Below are positions 6,900-13,525 of a stretch of 21,419 bases of DNA, piece by piece; within the stretch, counting starts at the first letter, position 1, and each line of letters starts with the position of its first letter. The translations under genes and the position numbers were made by a program. Under the pieces are notes generated by a model, which saw nothing but the letters and a program-made list of their open reading frames with translations, was not told where the DNA came from and did not search any database. This DNA comes from DATFDN01 sp049591635 (GTDB lineage: Bacteria > Pseudomonadota > Alphaproteobacteria > Acetobacterales > Acetobacteraceae): NCBI GenBank assembly GCA_049591635.1, contig JBAWFF010000061.1, positions 1 through 21,419 on the forward strand, written 5' to 3'.

Positions 6900-8502
6900 G
6901 TCGCTCGCGCGCGAGCTCCCCCAGCAGCGCGACGCGCCCGAAGCGGCGTGCGAGCAGCCAGGCGGAGAGCAGGGAAAGCGCGGTCATCGCGGTCGCATAC
7001 GGGGCGGCGGCGGCGAAGGCGAGCGTCGAGGTGTCGGCCCAGACCTGCGTCGCCAGGGTCTGGGTGCCGATCGGAGCCAGCAGCAGCGTCGCGGTCAGCT
7101 CCGTCACGACGGAGATGAACACCAACGAGGCGGCGGCACCGAGCCCGGGTCCGGCGATCGGCAGCGTCACCCGCCAGGCAACCGCGGCCCAGCCGAGCCC
7201 CAGCGAGCGCCCGGCGTCCTCGAGTCCACGCTGCGCTTGCACGATCGCGGCGCGCACGCTGACCAGGGCAAGCGGCAGGAACAGGATCGCGTAGGCGACG
7301 ATCAGCAGCACCGCGCTCTGATACAGCGGCTGCAACGCCCGCGCGGTCAGCGAGACCAGCGCCAGCGCCACGACGATGCCGGGCACGCCCTGACCCAGAT
7401 AGGCGGCGCGTTCCAGCAGCGTGATCATCCGCCCCTCGTAGCGCGCGGCGAGAAAGCCGAGCGGCAGGGCCAGCGCCATGGTCAGCGCCGCGGCGCCGAG
7501 CCCCAGGGAGACCGACGAGAGCGTCGCCGACAGCAGCAGCGGTCCCGACACCCCGGCGGGGGAGATCGCCGCCGCGTTGTGCTGCGTCAGCCAGTAGAGA
7601 ATCGTGCCGAGCGGCACGCCGAGCGTGACCACCACCAAAACGGCGAACCCGGCCAGAACCGGAAGCGTCGCGGCACCGAGGGCATACGGCGTCGCCTGCC
7701 TTCGCGTCCCCCGCGCGATCCGGCCATACCGGGCGGCCCCGCGCACCCGAAGCTCCGCCAGCAGGCACAACATGCACAGCACGATCAGGACCACCGCGAG
7801 CAGCGATGCGTCCGGCCCGTCGAAACCCGTGCGATATTCAGCGTACAACTCGGTCGTGAAGGTGCGGAACCGAAGCAAGGTGAAAGCGCCGAACTCCACC
7901 AGCACGTCGAGCGCCACCAGCAGCATCCCGCCGAGAAGCGCCGGGCGAAGCTGCGGCAGCACGACGCGGAGGAAGCAGCGCCAGGGTCCGAGCCCCAGCG
8001 AGCGCCCGGTTTCCTCCAGGACGGGGTCCATCCCCCGCAGCGCCGCCGCCACCGGCAGGTAGACGAGCGGATAGTAAGCGGACGTGACGACGAGCAGGGC
8101 CCCCGCGAAATCTTGCAGGCTGGCGCTCAAGGACACCCAGGCGTAGCTCGTGATGAACGGTGGGATGGCGAGCGGGACCGCCGCCAGCACCCCCCAGAGG
8201 CCGCGGCCCGGCAGCACCGTCCGCTCCACCATCCAGGCGCAGACGGTGCCGAGCAGGCCGGCGAGGAGGGTGGTGGCGACGACGATGGCGACGGTATCGA
8301 ACAACAGCTCGCCCACGAGCGGGCGCAGCAGGAGGGCCTTCGCATCGGCGAACCCCACCTGCGCGGCTTGCAGCACCGTATACACGAGCGGCACCAGCAC
8401 CAGCAGCGCGCCCACGGACGCAGCCGCGAGCAGCCCGGGCGGAGGTGACCTCGGGGCGGCGGTCGCGTGGCCCTGGGGTGGGAACGCGACCGCCTCGGCC
8501 AT
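6892..8502 (-). CDS. fbpB: Ferric iron ABC transporter permease, fused two-domain type
   Basis: A 536-residue inner-membrane protein with about 12 hydrophobic segments arranged as two MetI-like permease halves. Each half has an EAA-type ATPase-docking loop: LEETGRSLGLGPWRCFLRVV in the first half and LEDAGRSLGLGWAAVAWRVT in the second. This tandem architecture is characteristic of FbpB/SfuB/HitB permeases. The ATG (8502-8500) shares one base with the fbpA stop (TGATG), and the 3' end overlaps fbpC by 8 nt, so fbpABC is a single coupled operon. Expected role: channel for Fe(III) delivered by FbpA. Confidence 0.92.
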   Translation of the reverse strand: MAEAVAFPPQGHATAAPRSPPPGLLAAASVGALLVLVPLVYTVLQAAQVGFADAKALLLRPLVGELLFDTVAIVVATTLLAGLLGTVCAWMVERTVLPGRGLWGVLAAVPLAIPPFITSYAWVSLSASLQDFAGALLVVTSAYYPLVYLPVAAALRGMDPVLEETGRSLGLGPWRCFLRVVLPQLRPALLGGMLLVALDVLVEFGAFTLLRFRTFTTELYAEYRTGFDGPDASLLAVVLIVLCMLCLLAELRVRGAARYGRIARGTRRQATPYALGAATLPVLAGFAVLVVVTLGVPLGTILYWLTQHNAAAISPAGVSGPLLLSATLSSVSLGLGAAALTMALALPLGFLAARYEGRMITLLERAAYLGQGVPGIVVALALVSLTARALQPLYQSAVLLIVAYAILFLPLALVSVRAAIVQAQRGLEDAGRSLGLGWAAVAWRVTLPIAGPGLGAAASLVFISVVTELTATLLLAPIGTQTLATQVWADTSTLAFAAAAPYATAMTALSLLSAWLLARRFGRVALLGELARERHG

Positions 8503-9524
8503 CAGATCAGCCCGGCCTCGCGCAACAGTTTGGCGGCCTCCTGGTCGTCGCCGAGCTGCTGCATGCTGATCTCGGGCGGCTGTAGTTGGTCCATCGGCTT
8601 GAGCAACGGGTTCGGCGAAGCGCCCTTGGCCAGCGGATACTCGAAATCAACGTCGCTCGCACCGAGCATCCGCTGCACCGGCGTGCTTACCAGGAAAGCC
8701 AGGAACCGCTGCGCCGCCTCGGGATTCTTCGAGGATCGCAGCACCCCCGCGCCCGAGACGTTGATGAGCCCGCCGACATCACCGTTCGCGAAGTGATGGA
8801 TTTGGCTGCGCGCCTTCGCCCCCTCCTCCGCGTGCAGGCGCGCCCAGTAGTAGTTGTTGATGATGCCGGTCGCGACCGAGCCACGATCCACCGCGGCGAT
8901 CACGCCCTCATCGTCGTCGAAGACCTGGGCATTCGCCTTCAGGCCCTTCAGCCAGTCGAGCGCCGCCGCGCGGCCCTTGAGCACGACGACCGCATCGATC
9001 AGCGGCAGGAAATCGGCATCGGTCGGCGCGATCGCGACCTTGCCCTTCCATTCCGGCTTGGCGAGATCGAGCAAGGAGGCCGGAAGCTGATCCTCCTTTA
9101 TCATCGAGGGGTTGAACGCGAGCACGTTCTCCCGCGCCAGCACGCCGACCCAGGCGCCGTCCGGCGCGCTGTATTTGGCCGGAACCTGCGCCAGCGTGGC
9201 GGCATCGACCTTGGCGAGCAGGTGCTTCTCGTCGAGCAAGGTCAGCTCCGGCGAGTTCTCGGTGAAAAACACGTCGGCGGGGGAGGCGTTGCCCTCGCGC
9301 GCGATCTGGTTGGCGATCTCCGGCGCCTCGCCCGAATGCACCCGCACGGCGATGCCGGTCTGCTTGGTGAAGGCGGTGGTCAGCATGTCGACCGTCTGGT
9401 GGTGCTGGGCGCTGTAAAGGGTCAGCACCGGGCCCGCCGCGTTCGCGGACGGCGCGCCGAGGACGGAAGCGGTCGCCAGCGACGCGAACAGCGCCAGCCT
9501 GGCTGTGGACATGGTAAACCGCAT
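8502..9524 (-). CDS. fbpA: Periplasmic ferric iron-binding protein
   Basis: A 340-residue solute-binding protein of the FbpA/HitA/FutA transferrin-like class. It has a Sec signal peptide (residues 1 to about 29, ending SANAA), then VLTLYSAQHH, which holds the candidate His ligand (41-42), and the diagnostic NNYYWARL, in which Tyr225-Tyr226 would bind Fe(III). VFFTEN and the PEWKGKVAIAPTDADF block are also typical. The start is ATG 9524 with GGGAG 6 nt upstream. An upstream in-frame ATG at 9563 lies beyond the operator and is not used here. It is the first gene of fbpABC, with a 21-bp palindrome 15 bp upstream of its start. TTGACG (9600-9595) with a weak TAGCAG 17 nt on is a possible but poor promoter. 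Confidence 0.93.
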   Translation of the reverse strand: MRFTMSTARLALFASLATASVLGAPSANAAGPVLTLYSAQHHQTVDMLTTAFTKQTGIAVRVHSGEAPEIANQIAREGNASPADVFFTENSPELTLLDEKHLLAKVDAATLAQVPAKYSAPDGAWVGVLARENVLAFNPSMIKEDQLPASLLDLAKPEWKGKVAIAPTDADFLPLIDAVVVLKGRAAALDWLKGLKANAQVFDDDEGVIAAVDRGSVATGIINNYYWARLHAEEGAKARSQIHHFANGDVGGLINVSGAGVLRSSKNPEAAQRFLAFLVSTPVQRMLGASDVDFEYPLAKGASPNPLLKPMDQLQPPEISMQQLGDDQEAAKLLREAGLI

Positions 9525-9538
9525 GGTGTGCTCCCATA

Positions 9539-9559
9539 AATTGCGAACGCTTCGCAATT
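9539..9559. promoter_or_regulatory. Fur-like operator (21-bp perfect palindrome) between fbpA and the nucleoside hydrolase gene
   Basis: Perfect 9-nt arms AATTGCGAA and TTCGCAATT around a 3-nt centre. The inner 19 bp follow the same A-A/T-TGCGA-N5-TCGCA-A/T-T plan as the palindrome at 5778-5796. It sits in the 75-bp divergent spacer, 15 bp upstream of fbpA and 40 bp upstream of the nucleoside hydrolase, so it could act on either. Fur (or a Fur-family relative) is the likely ligand, by inference. Confidence 0.68.
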
Positions 9560-9599
9560 GCATGAGTGCGGCTGCTATCAGCGCTCGACGGAGGCGTCA

Positions 9600-10511
9600 A
9601 TGCCTATCCCTTGCATTATCGATTGCGACCCCGGCACCGACGATGCCCTCGCGCTGCTGCTCGCCTTCGGCTCGCCCGAACTCGACATCCTCGCGATCAC
9701 CGTCGTCGCCGGCAACACTGGGCTGGAGCGCACCCTCGCCAACGCCCGCGCCATTGCGGGTCTCGCCGGCGTTCGGGTCTCCATCTTCGCTGGCGCCGAT
9801 CGTCCGTTTCTGGGCCACTACCCGACAGCAACCCACGTCCATGGCGACGACGGCCTGGGCGGGGTCCGCTTGCCCGATGGCGCACCGGCTGCTGCCGGCA
9901 TCGCCGCCGATGCGATCCGGCGCCTTCTCCGCGATGCGCCCGATCCCGTCAGCATCGTCGGCATCGGTCCGGCTACGAACCTTGCCCTCGCCTTGCATAC
10001 CGAGCCGCCGCTCGCCTCCAAGGTCGCCCGCTTCGTCCTGATGAGTGGCGCCTGGGGAGAGGGCAACGTGACGCCAGCCGCCGAGTTCAACGCCCATTGC
10101 GACCCCGAGGCGCTGGCCGCCGTCCTCGCGCTCGGCCGTCCGGTCGTGCTGGCGACGTTGGAGGTGACGGCCCAGGCACTCGCCACGCCGGCCCGCCTTG
10201 CCGCCCTGGCTGCCGCCGGCCCGGGCCGGGCACTGGAAGCCGCCTGTGCCATCCAGGGGAGCGTTCCGTTCACCCGCGGCCGCGTCGGCGCCGCCCTGCA
10301 CGACCCCTGCGCCGTCGCCTGGCTGCTCCGTCCGGACCTGTTCACCGCCCGCCCGGCCCGGGTCAGCGTCGACCTCGGACCGGCCAGCCGGGGCCGCACC
10401 AACATCGAGCGCGGCTGCCGGCAGGAGGAGGCGAACGCGACGGTGCTGGAGACGCTGGACGCGGACGGGTTCTTCGCGCTGCTGGCGGAGCGGCTCGGCC
10501 GTCTGGCGTAG
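9600..10511 (+). CDS. Inosine-uridine preferring nucleoside hydrolase family protein
   Basis: A 303-residue enzyme predicted to hydrolyse the N-glycosidic bond of purine and/or pyrimidine ribonucleosides in salvage. The N-terminal calcium-binding signature DCDPGTDDA (Asp8, 10, 14 and 15) is intact. The C-terminal calcium/active-site pair is in ALHDPCAVAW, and the length matches the family. The usual His of DPGHDD is Thr here, as expected of divergent members. The start is ATG 9600 with GGAGG at 9590-9594; a frame-open ATG at 9558 lies in the palindrome and has no ribosome site. It is transcribed away from fbpA across a 75-bp spacer. Exact substrate cannot be read from sequence. Confidence 0.9.
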   Translation: MPIPCIIDCDPGTDDALALLLAFGSPELDILAITVVAGNTGLERTLANARAIAGLAGVRVSIFAGADRPFLGHYPTATHVHGDDGLGGVRLPDGAPAAAGIAADAIRRLLRDAPDPVSIVGIGPATNLALALHTEPPLASKVARFVLMSGAWGEGNVTPAAEFNAHCDPEALAAVLALGRPVVLATLEVTAQALATPARLAALAAAGPGRALEAACAIQGSVPFTRGRVGAALHDPCAVAWLLRPDLFTARPARVSVDLGPASRGRTNIERGCRQEEANATVLETLDADGFFALLAERLGRLA

Positions 10512-10641
10512 CTACGTACACCCGCCCCCGTTAGCGCGTACATCCGAAGCCAAAACGACGCTCGGGCGCGTACATCGGCCGGTCCGCGGCGCTTCCGGCG
10601 CGTACATCCGGGCACCTTCCGGTTCCGAGGCGCGTACACCC
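10512..10641. repeat. Helically phased direct-repeat array (GCGCGTACAYC, 32-bp period)
   Basis: Four copies of GCGCGTACAYC begin at 10534, 10566, 10598 and 10630, exactly 32 bp apart. A fifth, weaker copy (ACGTACACC) aligns at 10512, 22 bp before the first. The roughly 21-nt stretches between cores are not conserved. The array fills the space between the convergent nucleoside hydrolase and GYD genes. Since 32 is not a multiple of 3, this is not a protein repeat. The spacings approximate 3 and 2 turns of B-DNA. Function unknown. Confidence 0.8.
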
Positions 10642-10693
10642 CTCGCCGGAACGCCCTCGTTGCGAGCGCGCCGGACTATCCCGGCGTCGTCGC

Positions 10694-10978
10694 CTAGCGG
10701 GCGGGCTTATAGGCGCTGGCGACGGAAGCGGCCTTCTTCATCGCCGCGACGCCGTCCGCGCCGACCGCGAGCGCGATCGCCGCCATGCTTTCGGCGCTCG
10801 GCAGGTCGGCGATGATCATCAGGTCATACTCGCCGAAACAGTACCACGCGCCCACGAGCTTGCCCCCGGCGGCCTCGCACAAGGCCCGTCCAACGGTCTC
10901 GGCGCGATTTTGCGGATTCTTGATCTGAACGGCCCAGGACACGGGAGTGTAAGCCGCTTGGTACATATACAGCGCCAT
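10694..10978 (-). CDS. GYD-domain protein
   Basis: A 94-residue single-domain protein of the GYD family (ferredoxin-like alpha/beta fold, related to dimeric alpha-beta barrel proteins). The name-giving motif appears as FGEYDLMIIADLP (residues 48-60). The N-terminal strand MALYMYQAAYT and the middle AETVGRALCEAAGGKLVGAWYCFG also fit. The ATG at 10978 is preceded by GGGAGG. No catalytic residues are established for this family, so no reaction is proposed. It is convergent with the nucleoside hydrolase gene and divergent from the isochorismatase remnant. Confidence 0.85.
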   Translation of the reverse strand: MALYMYQAAYTPVSWAVQIKNPQNRAETVGRALCEAAGGKLVGAWYCFGEYDLMIIADLPSAESMAAIALAVGADGVAAMKKAASVASAYKPAR

Positions 10979-11067
10979 CGTTGCCTCCCTGCTATCGTTC
11001 GTTATGTCGGCGACGGTTGGTTGTCATGGCATCGAGTGCCTGGGGGCCATTGCCGCGCCGGGCGCCG

Positions 11068-11226
11068 ATAGCCAATCGTGACGCTTTGGTGGACGGCACG
11101 CCGGGAGCGGACATCTACCCTGAGCTTGCCCCGGCACCCGGTGAGCACGTGATCAAGAAACATCGCTACAGCGGTTTCTTTGGCACGGACCTCGATATCG
11201 TTTTGCGTGGGTGGGGCATCGACACG
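11068..11226 (+). pseudogene. Remnant of an isochorismatase-family (cysteine hydrolase) gene
   Basis: Bases 11068-11226 encode, in one frame, a recognisable middle block of isochorismatase-like hydrolases: NRDALVDGTPGADIYPELAP, then HRYSGFFGTDLDIVLRGWGI and DT. The family's N-terminal catalytic Asp segment is missing, and the C-terminal segment carrying the nucleophilic Cys does not follow; after GIDT the translation loses all similarity. The frame itself stays open from 10981 to 11541 and runs into the M20 gene, so no intact protein is plausible. This looks like the residue of a deletion rather than a frameshift. Confidence 0.6.
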
Positions 11227-11432
11227 GCGCATGTGATGTCGGTGGCGGATATGGGCGCGAGTGGCCAGCGGCCGCGGCATAAGGGATGCGTCTTCGCGAG
11301 CGGCCTGAGTGTTCACTTGGCTCGTCCGCGCCGCCGTTCTGGCCTTCCTGATCGGGTTTCACCTCGCGCCTCCGGGTTCCACCATCCTCCGTTTGCTGCG
11401 ACCATGCCGCCGAACCGCCGCAGGAGACCCGC
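11227..11432. other. Non-coding spacer with no recognised gene
   Basis: Between the isochorismatase remnant and the M20 gene I find no convincing coding region, palindrome or RNA. Together with 10979-11067, also without a recognised feature, this makes the longest gene-poor stretch of the window (10979-11432). The only clear signal is AGGAG at 11422-11426, the ribosome site for the next gene. It probably holds decayed flanks of the broken gene plus the M20 promoter. Confidence 0.5.
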
Positions 11433-12563
11433 TTGGACTGGAACGCACTCCCCTTTGACTCCGACGCCATGCTCGCCGGCCTCGCCACCTGGGTCACCTG
11501 CGAGAGCCCGACCTTCGACGCCGCCGCCGTCAACCGTATGATGGACCTCGCCTCGCGCGACCTCGTCATCGCCGGCGCCCACGTCGAGCGGATCGCCGGG
11601 CGCATGGCGCGCGGCGACTGCGTACGCGCGAGCTTCCCGCACGCGACCCCGAACGTGCCCGGTATCGTCGTCATGGGCCATCTCGACACCGTCCACCCCA
11701 TCGGCACGCTCGCCGCGCTCCCGTTCCGCCGCGAGGGCGATCGCGCCTACGGCCCGGGCATCCTCGACATGAAGAGCGGCAACTACATCGCCCTCGAAGC
11801 CCTCCGCCAACTCGTCCGCGCCAGCATCGCGACTCCCCTGCCGATCACGGTGCTGCTCACCAGCGACGAGGAGATCGGCAGCCCGTCGACGCGCGATGTA
11901 ATCGAGGCCGAGGCCGCGCGGCATCGCTACGTGCTGATCCCCGAGCCCGCGCGGCCCGATGGGGGCGTGGTCACCGGGCGCTACGCCATCGCCCGCTTCA
12001 ACCTCGAAGCCACCGGGCGGCCCAGCCACGCCGGCGCTCGCCTCGCCGAGGGCCGCTCGGCGATCAAGGAGATGGCGCGCAAGATCATCGAGATCGAGGA
12101 CATGACGACCGATGACTGCACCTTCAGTGTCGGCGTCCTGCATGGCGGCCAATGGGTCAACTGCGTGTCCACCACGTGCGCCGCCGAGGCGCTGTCGATG
12201 GCCAAGCGCCAGGAGGATCTCGATCGCGGCGTCGAACGCATGTTGGCCCTGCGCGCCGCTTCCAACGACACCCAGTTCAGCGTGACCCGCGGCGTCACCC
12301 GCCCGGTCTGGGAGCCCGACGCCCGCGGGATGGCGCTCTACGATCGGGCCCGCGCCGTCGCCCGCACGCTCGGCTTCGACATCCGCGCGCAGAGCTCGGG
12401 CGGTGGCTCGGACGGCAACTTCACCGGCGCGATGGGGATCGCGACGCTCGACGGACTCGGTGTGCAAGGCGCCGGCGCGCATACGTTGGAGGAACACATC
12501 GTCGTCGCCAGCCTGGCCCAGCGCGGCAAGCTGCTCGCCGGATTGCTGGCGACACTTGATTAG
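11433..12563 (+). CDS. M20-family metallopeptidase (carboxypeptidase G2-like), TTG start
   Basis: A 376-residue di-zinc hydrolase related to glutamate carboxypeptidase/ArgE/DapE enzymes that cleave N-acyl or peptide bonds of amino acids. All key residues are visible: metal ligand His83 and catalytic Asp85 in GHLDTVHP, bridging Asp112 in GPGILDMKSG, catalytic Glu146 with ligand Glu147 in SDEEIGS, Glu171 in IPEPARPD, and C-terminal His355 in HTLEEH. His199 (RPSHAG) lies in the dimerisation-domain region. No signal peptide, so probably cytoplasmic. The start is TTG 11433 with AGGAG 6 nt upstream; no ATG gives a better start. The specific substrate is unknown. The amidase pair downstream suggests a shared nitrogen or amide catabolism theme, but that is inference. 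Confidence 0.9.
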   Translation: MDWNALPFDSDAMLAGLATWVTCESPTFDAAAVNRMMDLASRDLVIAGAHVERIAGRMARGDCVRASFPHATPNVPGIVVMGHLDTVHPIGTLAALPFRREGDRAYGPGILDMKSGNYIALEALRQLVRASIATPLPITVLLTSDEEIGSPSTRDVIEAEAARHRYVLIPEPARPDGGVVTGRYAIARFNLEATGRPSHAGARLAEGRSAIKEMARKIIEIEDMTTDDCTFSVGVLHGGQWVNCVSTTCAAEALSMAKRQEDLDRGVERMLALRAASNDTQFSVTRGVTRPVWEPDARGMALYDRARAVARTLGFDIRAQSSGGGSDGNFTGAMGIATLDGLGVQGAGAHTLEEHIVVASLAQRGKLLAGLLATLD

Positions 12564-13227
12564 GCAGACGCTCTGGCTCTGGCGCGTCTCCATCGCGCGC
12601 CCGCGCCTGTGGGCCGGCGTGATCTCGGGCGTGCTGGCCTGGGTGTTCATCGGCCGCGCGCTGCCCACGCGGACGCACGCGGTCCTGGCATGGGACATCG
12701 GCGTGCTGGTCTATCTCGCGGCAGCCGCCTTTCTGTTCACCACCGAACGGCGCTCGCGCATGGCGATCGACGCGGCCCGCCAGCAGGAGGGCGAGTGGAC
12801 GATCTTCTCGATCACCATTGCCGCCGTCGTGTTCAGCCTTGTCGCGACGCTCGGCGAATTCGCCGCGATCAAGGACGTCCACGGTCCGAATCGCGACCTG
12901 CACATCGTCCTGGTCGTGGTCACCCTGCTCGCGTCATGGCTGATGGTCCACACCACCTTCGCCTTCCGCTACGCGCACGAGTTCTACACCCGCGTGAACG
13001 ACGACGACCCGTTCGACGGCGGCTTGACATTTCCCGGCAAGGACGATCCGGACTATCTCGACTTCGTCTACTTCGCCCTGGTGCTCGGCATGACCTTCCA
13101 GGTCTCCGACGTGGAGATCACCTCGCGCAAATTCCGCCGTTTGGCGACCGTGCACGGCCTGTTGAGCTTCCTGTTCAACACGATCATCTTCGCGCTGAGC
13201 GTCAACCTCGCCGCCGGGCTGGTATGA
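12556..13227 (+). CDS. DUF1345 family integral membrane protein
   Basis: About 223 residues with 4-5 hydrophobic helices, matching the DUF1345 family. Typical segments are GVISGVLAWVFIGRALP, WDIGVLVYLAAAAFLF, VVVTLLASWLMVHTTFAFRY, and the conserved DYLDFVYFALVLGMTFQVSD followed by a final helix (SFLFNTIIFALSVNLA). The function of this family is unknown. The start is uncertain: TTG 12556, overlapping the end of the M20 gene by 8 nt, gives the family-like N-terminus (RQTLWLWRVSIARPRLWAG) but has no clear Shine-Dalgarno, which would fit translational coupling. A longer reading back to 12403 lies inside the M20 gene and is rejected. Confidence 0.8.
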   Translation: MIRQTLWLWRVSIARPRLWAGVISGVLAWVFIGRALPTRTHAVLAWDIGVLVYLAAAAFLFTTERRSRMAIDAARQQEGEWTIFSITIAAVVFSLVATLGEFAAIKDVHGPNRDLHIVLVVVTLLASWLMVHTTFAFRYAHEFYTRVNDDDPFDGGLTFPGKDDPDYLDFVYFALVLGMTFQVSDVEITSRKFRRLATVHGLLSFLFNTIIFALSVNLAAGLV

Positions 13228-13236
13228 TCCCCCCGT

Positions 13237-13321
13237 GTCATGGCCGGGCTTGGCCCGGCCACCCACGTCTTCCTTGGCGGCGAGCAAAGTCGTGGGTGCC
13301 CGGGCCAAGCCCGGGCATGAC
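13237..13321. repeat. REP-like long palindromic element
   Basis: Arms 13237-13267 and 13291-13321 (31 nt each) are inverted copies differing at 2 positions, around a 23-nt loop. Each arm is itself nearly palindromic (GGCCGGGC-TTG-GCCCGGCC). Elements of this wording (GTCATGCCCGGGCTTGGCCC...) are a common dispersed intergenic repeat in alphaproteobacteria. It starts 9 bp after the DUF1345 stop and ends 21 bp before the AtzG-like gene, and as RNA could form a very stable hairpin. Confidence 0.85.
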
Positions 13322-13342
13322 GATTGTAATTGGAGGCACCTC

Positions 13343-13525
13343 ATGGACCCAACGCTGATCGCAGCACTCGCCAAAGCCGCCGGCCTCGACGAGGCCCTGG
13401 CGCAATTCCCCGAGGACGCCGCCGCGGCCGCCGCGCAGGCGTTGCGAATGGCGGCGGCGATCAAGGCTCCGTCGGACCCGGCCGCCGAACCCTGGCCGCC
13501 GATGCGCGCGGGCATCGGGCTGTGA
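13343..13525 (+). CDS. AtzG-like small subunit (DUF4089 family)
   Basis: A 60-residue protein starting at ATG 13343 with TGGAGG 6 nt upstream. The opening MDPTLIAALAKAAGL, the alanine-rich helix and the terminal WPPMRAGIGL resemble the DUF4089/AtzG-like family. Those proteins are GatC-like small partners of AtzE-type amidases and form heterotetramers with them. Its TGA overlaps the GTG start of the amidase (GTGA), so the two are translationally coupled, as expected for obligate subunits. Too short for a confident fold call from sequence alone; the position before an AtzE-like amidase is the strongest support. Confidence 0.7.
   Translation: MDPTLIAALAKAAGLDEALAQFPEDAAAAAAQALRMAAAIKAPSDPAAEPWPPMRAGIGL

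Noticed and set aside
6658..8448. 596-codon plus-strand open frame opposite fbpB
   Set aside because: Low-complexity Arg/Gln/Gly-rich translation without domains. It is the GC-rich antisense shadow of the permease gene.
10534..10660. CRISPR array at the 32-bp repeats
   Set aside because: The repeated core is only about 11 nt with about 21-nt spacers, below CRISPR repeat sizes, and there is no cas gene nearby.
10979..11432. Hidden small gene or RNA in the long gene-poor stretch
   Set aside because: Apart from the isochorismatase remnant no frame shows family similarity with a ribosome site, and I saw no tRNA-like or riboswitch-like fold.
11313..12698. 461-codon minus-strand open frame opposite the M20 gene
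   Set aside because: No domain and no ribosome site, while the plus strand carries an M20 enzyme with every catalytic residue; a shadow frame.
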